64,000 nt of DNA from Leptospira sp. WS4.C2 (GTDB lineage Bacteria > Spirochaetota > Leptospiria > Leptospirales > Leptospiraceae). The notes beneath the pieces are model-generated. The model worked only from the letters and a program-made list of their open reading frames with translations. It had not been told where the DNA came from and searched no databases. The number at the start of each line of letters is the position of its first letter. Positions within the stretch are counted from its first letter, which is position 1. The DNA lies in contig NZ_CP162139.1 of NCBI RefSeq assembly GCF_040833985.1, positions 2,438,001 through 2,502,000 of the forward strand. Direction: 5' to 3'. This document shows positions 40,145 through 49,131 of this stretch, in pieces. The translations under genes and the position numbers were made by a program.

Positions 40145-42188
40145 CTCTCTCAGCAAAAACCACACCCTGGATCATCCTTAAGTTTTCCAAAATTTCCTTC
40201 AACTGGTCTAAATGATCTACCTCTAACATAAATTTTGCGGTTAGAGTCCCATTGGGATGAGAAGAAGCCCCAGCTTCCAAAATATTTGTTTCTGTGCTAG
40301 AAATGGATTCCACCATTGATAAATAGATTCCTTGCACATCTTTGGCTCGCACTTCAATTTGAATGGGGATCGGTTCCCCAGGTCCTTCCCAACGAACAGG
40401 AATGGTTTTCATCCACTCGAGTTGTTTGGTGGCAGTGGAACAATCCTTTTTATGGACACTGACACCCCTACCTCTTGTAATAAATCCAATGATTTCGTCC
40501 CCAGGAATTGGCGTACAACAAGAAGCAACCCTCACTGGCACATCGTTCCAGCCCGCAACAGAGATACCAAACTCTTTGGACTCTTCTTGGTGTGGGTGCG
40601 CCTTGTGAGGTTTTTTGATTTTTACTTTTTTGATTTCCTTGATTGTATTTTCATCTATCGCATGTGTCGATGCTTCCAATACAGAACCAATCGTTTCTCT
40701 TTGTGAGTCTTCCTGTAATTTTCTAAAATAAGCACGTAACTTTTGTCTTGCGCCCGAAGTTTTGACAATTCGTAACCAAATAGGGGAGGGTTTAGAACTT
40801 TTTTCAGTGATGATCTCAACCTGGTCACCAGACTTCAGCTCCGTACGAAGTGTAACCATTCGTCCATTCACCTTCCCACCTCGAGCATGAAGTCCCACAT
40901 CCGTATGGATTCGGAAAGCATAATCGAGTACAGTGGCACCTTTTGGCATCTCGATGATCTCCCCCTTGGGGGTAAAAACAAAAACCTCATCTTCATGGAG
41001 ATCATATTGAAGTTCTTCCATAAACTCTTTTGAATCGAGACTTGGGTCTTGCCAAGATTTCAAGATCTCCAACCATTTCATTCGGAAGGCATTTTCAACA
41101 CCGTTCTGTAGAATGACGGAAGTCTTCGATAAGTTTGTGGATTCTTTATAGGCCCAGTGAGCTGCCACACCGTTTTCGGCAATGGCATTCATATCTTTGG
41201 TTCGAATCTGTACTTCCATAGGACGACCATCGGGACCAAAGACGGTTGTATGTAAGGATTGGTATAAATTTGTTTTGGGTGTTGCGATATAATCTTTGAA
41301 GCGACCAGGAATCGGTGTCCAAAGTGTATGAACAATCCCAAGAACCCCATAACAATCCTTAATTTCGTTTGTAATGATCCGAAGAGCACGAAGGTCAAAG
41401 ATCTCTGAAAAAGATTTTTCCTTAGTCACCATCTTTCGATAAATGGAATAAAAATGTTTTGCCCGACCATCAAGACGAGCATCAATGCTAATTTCGGCTA
41501 ACCTTTGTTTAAGGATAATTTTAATTTTTTCAATGTATTCATCACGCTCTGATTTTTTAGCAGAGACACGTTTTTTAATTTCCTGGTATTCTTCAGGGTG
41601 TAGAGCTTGGAAAGCCAAATCTTCCAATTCAAACTTTACTTTATAAACACCAAGCCTTCCTGCAATGGGTGCGTACAACGATAAAACTTCTTTAGCAATT
41701 CGTTTTTGTTTTTCTTCTGGTTGGAATTTTAAGGTTCGGACATTATGCGTTTTATCAGCTAATTTAATTAACATCACCCGCACATCTTTGATCGTAGCCA
41801 GTAACATCTTACGGATATTTTCTGCGGCTTCTGTTTCTTTCGATTGCGATTTGATTTCAGAAATTTTAGTCACACCTTCAACAAGTGCTGCTATATCTTC
41901 ACCAAACTCACGAGCCATGTCTTCTTTGCTATAACTAGTATCTTCTACCACATCGTGCAAAAGGCCGGCCGCAATTGCTCTTTCATCCAAACCAAGTTCG
42001 TCGAGCACGGAAGCAACATTCATTGGATGAATGATATAAGGTTCCCCAGACAAACGTTTTTGTCCAGTATGCATTTTGTCTGCAATATTGTAAGCTTTCT
42101 CAATAAAACTGGCCTTCTCTCGCCCCAGTCTTTTATGGACAGCATCGAATAACTCCTGTTTATCCTTAATGTCTTGATATAAACCCAT
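40134..42188 (-). CDS. rsh: Bifunctional (p)ppGpp synthetase/hydrolase (RelA/SpoT)
   Basis: The 684-residue protein makes and degrades (p)ppGpp in the stringent response. The HD hydrolase is intact (IIHPMNVA, LLHDVVEDT, LADKTHNVRTL). The synthetase has GRFKDYIATPKTNLYQSLHT, and the RFKD is the RxKD form found in bifunctional Rsh enzymes rather than the ExDD of RelA-only proteins. A TGS domain (VFTPKGEIIEMPKGATVLDYAF) and a C-terminal ACT domain follow. Start and nadC stop share a base (TAATG), so the two genes are coupled. Confidence 0.96.
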   Translation of the reverse strand: MGLYQDIKDKQELFDAVHKRLGREKASFIEKAYNIADKMHTGQKRLSGEPYIIHPMNVASVLDELGLDERAIAAGLLHDVVEDTSYSKEDMAREFGEDIAALVEGVTKISEIKSQSKETEAAENIRKMLLATIKDVRVMLIKLADKTHNVRTLKFQPEEKQKRIAKEVLSLYAPIAGRLGVYKVKFELEDLAFQALHPEEYQEIKKRVSAKKSERDEYIEKIKIILKQRLAEISIDARLDGRAKHFYSIYRKMVTKEKSFSEIFDLRALRIITNEIKDCYGVLGIVHTLWTPIPGRFKDYIATPKTNLYQSLHTTVFGPDGRPMEVQIRTKDMNAIAENGVAAHWAYKESTNLSKTSVILQNGVENAFRMKWLEILKSWQDPSLDSKEFMEELQYDLHEDEVFVFTPKGEIIEMPKGATVLDYAFRIHTDVGLHARGGKVNGRMVTLRTELKSGDQVEIITEKSSKPSPIWLRIVKTSGARQKLRAYFRKLQEDSQRETIGSVLEASTHAIDENTIKEIKKVKIKKPHKAHPHQEESKEFGISVAGWNDVPVRVASCCTPIPGDEIIGFITRGRGVSVHKKDCSTATKQLEWMKTIPVRWEGPGEPIPIQIEVRAKDVQGIYLSMVESISSTETNILEAGASSHPNGTLTAKFMLEVDHLDQLKEILENLRMIQGVVFAERVKK

Positions 42189-43051
42189 TATTTAATATCC
42201 AAACTTATATCTAAAAACTTTACCGTATGTGTTAAATAACCCATACTCACACCGATATCTTGAAACCTAGAAAGAAATTTCAACTTTTCAGGAGTGATCC
42301 CACCGGAACATTCAATACGAATCTGAGGAGAATTTCCTTTGATTCTTAGAATCGCTTTTTCCGTATCAGAATCAGAAAAATTATCTAACAAAATAATATC
42401 AGGATTTGAGTTCATAGCTTCATCAAGTTGTGATAAAACATCGATTTCTAGTTCTATTTTTTTTCCCGGATTAGCATTTCGAACAATCTGTACAGCTGAT
42501 TGGATGGAACCAGCTTTTGCGACATGATTGTCCTTTAACATAGCCATTTCTGATAGATTCAACCTGTGATTGGCTCCGCCACCTGTATACACTGCATACT
42601 TAGCAAGTTTCCTATAACCAGGTAATGTTTTTCTTGTATCTAAAATTAAAAGGTTTGGAAACTCTTTAGCCACCTTACTCGCATTTGTTGCAATTCCCGA
42701 AAGGTATTGGATGAAGTTCAGTAGAATCCTTTCCATTTTCAAAACAGAGACCAGAGAACCCTCTAAAGAACCAATGGTTGTCCCCTTCGAGAGGGAGGCC
42801 CCATCGGAAAGAATCGGTTTCCATACCACATTGGCATTTGTTTTTTGTATGAGGCAGTTTATCACAGCCAGGCCACACAAAACGCCTTCTTCTTTTGCAA
42901 GTAAGTCTGCCTTACAAAGATCTTCCGAACGGAAAAGAGAATCGGTTGTGATATCTCCAGCAGGCAAATCTTCTTCTAAAGCAAGTGTTACCAATGCTTC
43001 AAAGTCTTTGTCTGAAATTTCGGTGACAGGTGTCGTATATCCTCGAATCAT
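42188..43051 (-). CDS. nadC: Nicotinate-nucleotide pyrophosphorylase
   Basis: The 287-residue protein converts quinolinate and PRPP to nicotinate mononucleotide in de novo NAD synthesis. Signature residues are GDITTDSLF, the RILLNFIQYLSGIAT helix, LDTRKTLPGYR with substrate-binding Lys and Arg, and HRLNLSEMAMLKDNH. The ATG at 43051 has AGGA upstream. It is coupled to rsh, which links NAD synthesis with the stringent-response gene in one operon. Confidence 0.96.
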   Translation of the reverse strand: MIRGYTTPVTEISDKDFEALVTLALEEDLPAGDITTDSLFRSEDLCKADLLAKEEGVLCGLAVINCLIQKTNANVVWKPILSDGASLSKGTTIGSLEGSLVSVLKMERILLNFIQYLSGIATNASKVAKEFPNLLILDTRKTLPGYRKLAKYAVYTGGGANHRLNLSEMAMLKDNHVAKAGSIQSAVQIVRNANPGKKIELEIDVLSQLDEAMNSNPDIILLDNFSDSDTEKAILRIKGNSPQIRIECSGGITPEKLKFLSRFQDIGVSMGYLTHTVKFLDISLDIK

Positions 43052-43071
43052 GTTATCCTATTCTTTAGACA

Positions 43072-43104
43072 AAAAAAAAGCTGTCCTTACGACAGCTTTT
43101 TCTT
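43072..43104 (-). terminator. Rho-independent terminator of LysM lipoprotein gene
   Basis: AAAAAGCTGTC and GACAGCTTTTT form a perfect 11-base stem with a five-base loop, flanked by A- and T-tracts, between the stop of the LysM gene and the nadC start. It could work in both directions. Confidence 0.9.
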
Positions 43105-43122
43105 CAATCACCTAAACATTGT

Positions 43123-44532
43123 TTATTGCTTAGGAGCTTTTCCTATTTTCCCTGTTTTAGGAGGAATATTCAGTTTTTGTTTTGGATAGATCAAATTTTT
43201 GTTACGAATCGATTTACGATTGGCTTCAAAAATTCTAGGCCAAAGTTTTGCGTCATTATAGATATCTTCTCTATCCGCAATTCTCCAAAGGCAATCTGCA
43301 GGGTTTGACTTTTCTACAGTATATCTTTTCCAACCACCAGAAAGTTCTTCTACTTGAGAGGAAGCAGCTTTGTCACTGTCCGTCTCAGTTGTTGCTGTAG
43401 TGGTTTTTGTGGTATCAGTTTCTACTGCTGTGCGGTCTTTTTTCGCAACAGTCGTTTTTCCCTTCAAGGTCTCTACTTGGTCAATGGAGATCTCCGCCAA
43501 ACGAATGGCTTCCTCTGATTGGCCGATCGAATCATCATACTTTTCTTGTTCTAAAAGGTTTCCCGAAGCTTGGAGAGATTCGTTTGATGCACCAAGGTTT
43601 TCTTGAGTGCTTGCATACGATTCTTTTGCGTTCGATTTCAAATAGGTTTCGGCATTCAATTCACCAAAACGAGCATTCGCATCTTCTACAACTTCCCGAG
43701 CCTGCACGTTACGATTTTTTGCATGTTCTTTTACAGAAGACTGTAATAAAGCCGCTGAAGCCAAACGAGCAGCTTTGATCTTTTCATCCGCCGTTTTCAA
43801 ACGACCAGCGGCAATGTCTTCACGAGCCGATGCGACACGTGCTTTTTCTTCATCAATTGCGGGGTTTCCACCTTTAGAATAAGTATAAGCTTTTTCTAAT
43901 ACGGCATCCACTTCGTCTGCAGATTGCTTAACTGCACCAGATCTGTCTAGGGCAACCTTCTTCGCATCTTGGCTAATTTTTGCGGCTTCTACAAAATTGT
44001 TGTGAGCATCTTCGTATTCTTGTAAGGCAACAGTACGTTTTAATTCTTTTGCTGTTTCGTCTTTGTCTTCACGTAAGTAGGAAGCAAGACTTGCATCCGC
44101 TTGCGCTAATTTAGTTTCACCGGCATCGCGCGCAGTGACAGCTTTCTTAAATTCTTCAGGTGTATATTCAGAAGCATATGCTTCGTCTGCAGCATCAATC
44201 GCCGCTACAGCTTCTTCACGAGATTTTGCTGCAAGTTTCGGTAAAGTTTTTTCCAATGCATCGTAAGCTTTGGAAATCGCATAGTCTGCGCTCTTTTTGG
44301 AATCGGATGCTTTTTCTTCCGCAGCAAACTCATTTGCAGAAACCAGGCTTTTCTTCGCTTCTGAGTATTCTTCTGGCGCATACTCTTCTGCAGAAAGTTT
44401 TTCCGCTCTTTCTACTTGTGATTTAGCGAGTGCAAGTTCTTTTACTGGAAGTTCTTGTGCACAATTAACCAAACCAATAGAGAACAATACCAAACCAGAG
44501 AGAAAGACTGCTGTCTTTTCCTTTCTTAACAT
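43123..44532 (-). CDS. LysM-domain lipoprotein with helical repeats
   Basis: About 469 residues. The signal ends in LVNC, so the protein is a lipoprotein. The mature part is long, Ala/Glu/Lys-rich and helical (about residues 30-360), like a spacer or coiled-coil tether. A Thr-rich linker follows (TTKTTTATTETD), and a C-terminal LysM domain (about 400-455) can bind peptidoglycan. It resembles the LysM lipoprotein LipL71/LruA type of Leptospira, but I cannot confirm the assignment. The start at 44532 has AAGGAG upstream and is preferred to an in-frame codon 51 bases before. Confidence 0.88.
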   Translation of the reverse strand: MLRKEKTAVFLSGLVLFSIGLVNCAQELPVKELALAKSQVERAEKLSAEEYAPEEYSEAKKSLVSANEFAAEEKASDSKKSADYAISKAYDALEKTLPKLAAKSREEAVAAIDAADEAYASEYTPEEFKKAVTARDAGETKLAQADASLASYLREDKDETAKELKRTVALQEYEDAHNNFVEAAKISQDAKKVALDRSGAVKQSADEVDAVLEKAYTYSKGGNPAIDEEKARVASAREDIAAGRLKTADEKIKAARLASAALLQSSVKEHAKNRNVQAREVVEDANARFGELNAETYLKSNAKESYASTQENLGASNESLQASGNLLEQEKYDDSIGQSEEAIRLAEISIDQVETLKGKTTVAKKDRTAVETDTTKTTTATTETDSDKAASSQVEELSGGWKRYTVEKSNPADCLWRIADREDIYNDAKLWPRIFEANRKSIRNKNLIYPKQKLNIPPKTGKIGKAPKQ

Positions 44533-44597
44533 AACAAACTCCTTAATATTTCTTCGGGGGGTTTTGTAAAAGAGAAAGCGCAAATACGCTTCCCCTT

Positions 44598-44933
44598 TTA
44601 CTTGAAAGCAGTGACGGCTTCGTCTTCGCTATCGAAAATTTCAAAAAATGAAGTCAACTTTGTTAGTTCAAAAACTTTACGAACTGAACCTGCTACGTTG
44701 ATAATTTTAAGCCCACCTTGGTATTTCTTCAAGTTGGACAAACTTGAAATTAAAGCTCCAATTCCGGAAGAGTCGATGTAGGATACCTTCTCGAGATTGA
44801 TGACGATGCAATACTTTTGTTCTTCGATCAATTTGGCAATTACATCCTTGATCTCAGGCGCGTTATAAAGGTCGATTTCCCCGTTAATATCGAGGACTAC
44901 GATTTTATCTTTTTCCCTTCTGGTGATTTCCAT
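44598..44933 (-). CDS. STAS-domain anti-sigma factor antagonist
   Basis: A 111-residue SpoIIAA/RsbV-like protein. The diagnostic loop YIDSSGIGAL carries the serine that a partner kinase would phosphorylate, and the pattern of alternating strands and helices fits the family. Unlike the other STAS protein in this window, this one has the classical phosphorylation site. No kinase (RsbW-like) or sigma factor is adjacent. The SpoIIE-type phosphatase near 62-63 kb could act on such a protein. It precedes the LysM lipoprotein gene by about 65 bases. Confidence 0.93.
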   Translation of the reverse strand: MEITRREKDKIVVLDINGEIDLYNAPEIKDVIAKLIEEQKYCIVINLEKVSYIDSSGIGALISSLSNLKKYQGGLKIINVAGSVRKVFELTKLTSFFEIFDSEDEAVTAFK

Positions 44934-45026
44934 GTGTGTCTAGAGACTCCTCAATGAAGCTACAATCAATGTAGAAATGACGGTACAATTGCATTCAAAA
45001 AAAAGAGATACGTCAACCTAATAATT

Positions 45027-46142
45027 TTAGCTACCAAACAAATTTTTCCAATGGTCATAAAAACCCTGAAAATTGCCTATTTCTATGGACTTTCGCATCC
45101 TTTCCATGAAGCTTTGCATAAAATATAAGTTGTGATACGTTGAGAGCGAAAAAGCAGTCAATTCCTTCACCTTATGTAAGTGACGAATGTAGCCAAGGCT
45201 ATATGTTTTGCATACCTTACATCCACATTCAGGGTCAATGGGACCGTCTGCCAGTCGATGGATTTCATTCCTTAAATTGAGCTTTCCCTTAGAGGTAAAC
45301 ACTTGGCCATTTCTAGCATTCCTCGTTGGTAATACGCAGTCAAACATGTCGATTCCATTCTTAACACCTTCCAGGATGTCTACAACGGTTCCTACACCCA
45401 TAAGATAACGGGGACGCGCCTGGTCAAAATAAGGTGCCATACATTCCAAAATTCGAATGTATTCTGGTCTCGGTTCCCCCACACTGAGTCCCCCGATGGC
45501 AATCCCGGGAAAGTTTATATTTTGTAATGTATCTAAGCTTCTTTTTCGAAGGGATTCATTCACTCCGCCCTGGACAATAGGAAATACATTTTGGCCCCCA
45601 GGCCTTTCCATCCAATACTCATATGATTCCTTAGCCCAGCGGTGTGTTCTGTCAAGGGCCAATTCCAATCGTTTGAGGTCACTTCCATAAGGCGCACAAT
45701 CGTCAAGGACCATCATAATATCGGATCCGATGGAACGTTGCATATCAATCACAGAGGCAGGAGTAAATTTATGATGGCTTCCATCGATATGGGATTGAAA
45801 TCGAACTCCATCTTCTTCGAACTTAAAAAGACTAGCTAGACTAAAGACCTGAAATCCACCAGAATCAGTGAGTAATGCACGTTTGTAAGACATGAAATTT
45901 TTTAGACCATGAAAATGATCTAATACTTCTTTGCCGGGTTTTAGATATAAATGATAAGTATTCGCAAGGATTAAATGATAACCTAATTCATCAATATCCG
46001 AGGAAGAGAGAGATTTGATACTCCCTCTTGTCCCCACAGGCATAAAGATAGGAGTTTCAATTTGAATTCCGTTTAGGAACAATGTTCCGGTCCTTGCATA
46101 GGATCCGGAGTCTTTCGATCTTTCTTTAAAAATAGAAGGCAC
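45027..46142 (-). CDS. tgt: Queuine tRNA-ribosyltransferase
   Basis: The 371-residue enzyme exchanges guanine 34 for preQ1 in GUN-anticodon tRNAs. Motifs are [18 protein letters not shown] with substrate Asp, [10 protein letters not shown], the nucleophile region [14 protein letters not shown] and the zinc site CGCKVC...H near the C-terminus. The start is a GTG that shares one base with the TAG of fur (TAGTG), so the genes are coupled. Confidence 0.96.
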   Translation of the reverse strand: MPSIFKERSKDSGSYARTGTLFLNGIQIETPIFMPVGTRGSIKSLSSSDIDELGYHLILANTYHLYLKPGKEVLDHFHGLKNFMSYKRALLTDSGGFQVFSLASLFKFEEDGVRFQSHIDGSHHKFTPASVIDMQRSIGSDIMMVLDDCAPYGSDLKRLELALDRTHRWAKESYEYWMERPGGQNVFPIVQGGVNESLRKRSLDTLQNINFPGIAIGGLSVGEPRPEYIRILECMAPYFDQARPRYLMGVGTVVDILEGVKNGIDMFDCVLPTRNARNGQVFTSKGKLNLRNEIHRLADGPIDPECGCKVCKTYSLGYIRHLHKVKELTAFSLSTYHNLYFMQSFMERMRKSIEIGNFQGFYDHWKNLFGS

Positions 46143-46621
46143 TATTTTTTGATTTTATGTTCACAATTTGCAAAATTCAAACAATTACCAAAAATATTCA
46201 AACTATGGCCAGTGATGGTAAATCCATTTTCCGAAGCAGCTTTGTTTTGTAGTTCTTCAATTCGTTCATCGATAAACTCTACAATTCGACCACATTGCAT
46301 ACAAATGATATGGTCATGGTGTTCATGACCAATGATATGTTCGTAATATTTGTAATCTTTTCCAAAATCATGTTCCTCGAGTAGGCCGGCTTCCACCATA
46401 ATCGCAAGGATTCTGTAGATAGTCGCTTTGGAGATTCGATCCTTATTGTCCTTTAGTTCATCCAAAAGACCTTCGGCAGTAAAATGATTGTGTGAAGAAA
46501 AAATCTTTTGAGCAACTAACAAACGTTGGTTGGTAATTTTAAGTCCCTTTTCTTTCAGATACTCCTCGAAGGCGAGCATTTCTTTTTTTGTGTCGTCTGT
46601 GGAAATAGGATCGTTTTGCAA
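46142..46621 (-). CDS. Fur-family transcription regulator
   Basis: A 159-residue winged-helix repressor that senses a metal or peroxide. The DNA-binding half (about 20-90) includes [19 protein letters not shown]. The dimerization half has [16 protein letters not shown] for metal and zinc binding, and a C-terminal [10 protein letters not shown] pair for structural zinc. It could be Fur, Zur or PerR, and sequence alone does not say. The start is TTG, supported by AGGAG with seven bases between. The gene lies in one run with tgt and behind lptE. Confidence 0.93.
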   Translation of the reverse strand: MQNDPISTDDTKKEMLAFEEYLKEKGLKITNQRLLVAQKIFSSHNHFTAEGLLDELKDNKDRISKATIYRILAIMVEAGLLEEHDFGKDYKYYEHIIGHEHHDHIICMQCGRIVEFIDERIEELQNKAASENGFTITGHSLNIFGNCLNFANCEHKIKK

Positions 46622-46644
46622 GGTTTATCTCCTGATGATTCAAC

Positions 46645-47196
46645 TTAATTTAAAATTCCAGAAAGAGAATAATACCATGCTCTTTCTGATTCTTCAGCGA
46701 TTCGAAGCGCCATCACCCGAAGTAGGCGATTCTGAGCTTCCAACTCTGACTCCCGAAATCCAACCTGAGTAGAAAAATGGACCCGTCCAGGAATTTCGCT
46801 GCGTTCCATGGGGATTTTATTTCCCGTCTCCGCCTCAATGATTTCCACTCGGGTGACTACAAATAGTTCCGAGGTAATTTGTCTGTCAGCAAGATCCATA
46901 AGATCTCCGACCTGTTGGTAGTGGACAATCTCCGCGTACAACCGGTATTTCGCGAGAGTTTTTTCTCTTGTTGTGATAAACCTACCCCGCCTGTCAATTT
47001 CTTCCATAATCATTTGCGTGAGGCGGGTGTGCATTCCTGGAGAATAAGTATTGTTTCTTACGTTTTGAATATAGATAAGACGTTTGGAATCGGGCACAGG
47101 AACCCCGTCAATTTTGGGAGGTCGGCCTGGTTCCTTTGATAGAAAGGCACAGCCAGAAATGGCAAAAAGGAAAAAGTATACAATGCCTTGTTTCAT
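46645..47196 (-). CDS. lptE: LptE-like LPS-assembly lipoprotein
   Basis: A 183-residue lipoprotein with lipobox ISGC. The mature portion has NNTYSPGMHTRLTQMIMEEIDRRGRF, the characteristic start of the LptE (RlpB-like) fold, in which LptE plugs the LptD barrel that inserts lipopolysaccharide in the outer membrane. Length is typical. The assignment rests on this block and on size. The gene lies immediately upstream of fur on the same strand. Confidence 0.72.
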   Translation of the reverse strand: MKQGIVYFFLFAISGCAFLSKEPGRPPKIDGVPVPDSKRLIYIQNVRNNTYSPGMHTRLTQMIMEEIDRRGRFITTREKTLAKYRLYAEIVHYQQVGDLMDLADRQITSELFVVTRVEIIEAETGNKIPMERSEIPGRVHFSTQVGFRESELEAQNRLLRVMALRIAEESERAWYYSLSGILN

Positions 47197-47319
47197 ACAG
47201 AAATCTTCCCTGTCATCTTAGGCCCCAAGTCTAGTTTGTCAAGGGAATCGAAACGAAGGGAAATTCTCTGGATTTCAGGAAAGGCATGACAAAGGAAGCG
47301 GGAGGAATCTTATTTTCCC

Positions 47320-49131
47320 ATGGAGATCTCTTCTCTTCGTAGCCTAAAATTCCTACTTTGTCTTTCTCCCATGGTTCTTTGGGGACAATCCAAAATTCCA
47401 GAGATTCCGCCGAGTGAAGTGGGATTCCCTCTCCCTTACTACTCTCCTGTTTCTGGAACCTTTGCTGAAATTCGTAATCACAACTTACATTTAGGATCGG
47501 ATTTCAAATCTTATGGTCTCAACGGTCACAGCATCTTAGCTACGTTTGATGGTTATATTGAAGAAATCAGTTACTCTAAAACAGGATATGGACTTTCACT
47601 TAATCTTTATAGTCCGAAATACAAACTTAAGTCCAAATATGCCCACTTACATTCCTTTGGTGGTAGTTTGTATGATTTAGAACTTTTAAGGCAAGCAATT
47701 CTACTTATGGGAGACCCGAACGGCTTCCAATTGAAACTCCCGCCGGGGTTATTTACGGCAAAAAAAGGAAACTCTCTAGGGAAAACAGGAGAATCTGGAT
47801 CGGGAATTTCCCATTTGCACTTAGAATTTCGTTCTGAAAAGGGAAATATCAACCCACTCTACTTCCCAGAAATCCACCAAAAAGATACCACTCCTCCCAC
47901 TATCCTTTCGATGTATTTGGAGAGCGAGAGTTTAGAGAAACCTATCCTGCTTACGGCAAAAGAAAAGTCCAAAGGTAAGTATGATTTAGTTACCGATACA
48001 GGAGATCTTTTTGAATCCATCTCTCTCACTGGTAAGGTTCGTATTCGTTTGAGTGGTTATGATTTGATTCGCTCACGAAACAAAAACAATGTATATGGAA
48101 TGGATCTGTTTGTGGATGGAAAATCTATCTTCAGCCGTGATTTCGACTTTTTAGCTTACGAAGATGGTTCCAAAAAACACCAGTTCTACGACATCAACCG
48201 GTCCTCTTTATCACCACCCGTATATTTTTATCATATGTATGAACAGTCCAAAAACTTTAAAGAAGAAGGTTTCTCTTTAGATATGGATGGTTACAAACCA
48301 AAAACAAGGTTACAAGTGGAAGCTTCACTTCGTGATGCGACCGGAAATAAATCATCCGTTCTTTTTACATTGATCCATGAGAAAAACGAATCAGATGCAA
48401 AGCAGTCTTTCAAAAACCAAAAGAACGGAAACAAATACAGCTCTTTGGATGGAAAGTTAAGTTTGGATCTTTCCAAATCTGAAGTATCTGGTGAGGGAAC
48501 TCTTGTCATCACCGAGATAAACGAAAAAGATATCCCTTTTAAAATTCCAGCAGGTCTTCCCCTGAAAGGTAAAATCTATCAAATAGAAACAAAAAAAATG
48601 AGTTGGAAGGGGGAAACATTAGGGGAATGGAACCTAGGTTCGGCAGTGAATGCAAAAGACTCCCTCTACTTTTATGATTCATCTATCCGTAAATTCCAAT
48701 CGGTAAGCCCAAAAAGAAAATCAACTGGATTTAGTTTTAAACTAACGAAAGTGGGTTATCTAATGGTTTTGTCAGATGAATCACCGCCAACCATCTTCCC
48801 CATGACTTCTATCGCACGTTATATAGAACTTCCTGATGTTCGAAACAAATGTATGGAAGAACGCTATTATGTGTTAGGTGACACTGGGAGTGGATTCCGG
48901 ACAAATGTGGAATTACTGATTGATGGACAACCCTACCCTTATGAATACGATCCAGACCGAAGTGCCATTCGAGTCCTCATTCCAAAGAGTCTACAAAAAG
49001 AAAGGCCTTACCTTCTTTTAGAAGCTAAGGCCTTCGATTACGCCGGAAATGTTTCCGAACCGTTTGTGGATTTAATTTCTACACGCGGTTGGTCAGAAGA
49101 ACTTCAGGCCTCTTGCCCAGTCATGGAGTAA
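47320..49131 (+). CDS. M23-family metallopeptidase
   Basis: The 603-residue protein has a signal peptide ending near WGQS. An M23 (LytM/peptidoglycan endopeptidase) domain spans about residues 45-180: the first metal pair is HLGSD (His57, Asp61) and the second motif is SHLHLEF with the catalytic and zinc His. The metal ligands look complete. The remaining ~420 residues are beta-rich repeats of unknown function, perhaps adhesive or wall-binding. The 3' end overlaps the convergent greA fusion by 28 bases. Confidence 0.87.
   Translation: MEISSLRSLKFLLCLSPMVLWGQSKIPEIPPSEVGFPLPYYSPVSGTFAEIRNHNLHLGSDFKSYGLNGHSILATFDGYIEEISYSKTGYGLSLNLYSPKYKLKSKYAHLHSFGGSLYDLELLRQAILLMGDPNGFQLKLPPGLFTAKKGNSLGKTGESGSGISHLHLEFRSEKGNINPLYFPEIHQKDTTPPTILSMYLESESLEKPILLTAKEKSKGKYDLVTDTGDLFESISLTGKVRIRLSGYDLIRSRNKNNVYGMDLFVDGKSIFSRDFDFLAYEDGSKKHQFYDINRSSLSPPVYFYHMYEQSKNFKEEGFSLDMDGYKPKTRLQVEASLRDATGNKSSVLFTLIHEKNESDAKQSFKNQKNGNKYSSLDGKLSLDLSKSEVSGEGTLVITEINEKDIPFKIPAGLPLKGKIYQIETKKMSWKGETLGEWNLGSAVNAKDSLYFYDSSIRKFQSVSPKRKSTGFSFKLTKVGYLMVLSDESPPTIFPMTSIARYIELPDVRNKCMEERYYVLGDTGSGFRTNVELLIDGQPYPYEYDPDRSAIRVLIPKSLQKERPYLLLEAKAFDYAGNVSEPFVDLISTRGWSEELQASCPVME

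Noticed and set aside
46530..46772. A plus-strand frame over the start of fur and the end of lptE
   Set aside because: It overlaps two convincing minus-strand genes and has no motif or ribosome site.
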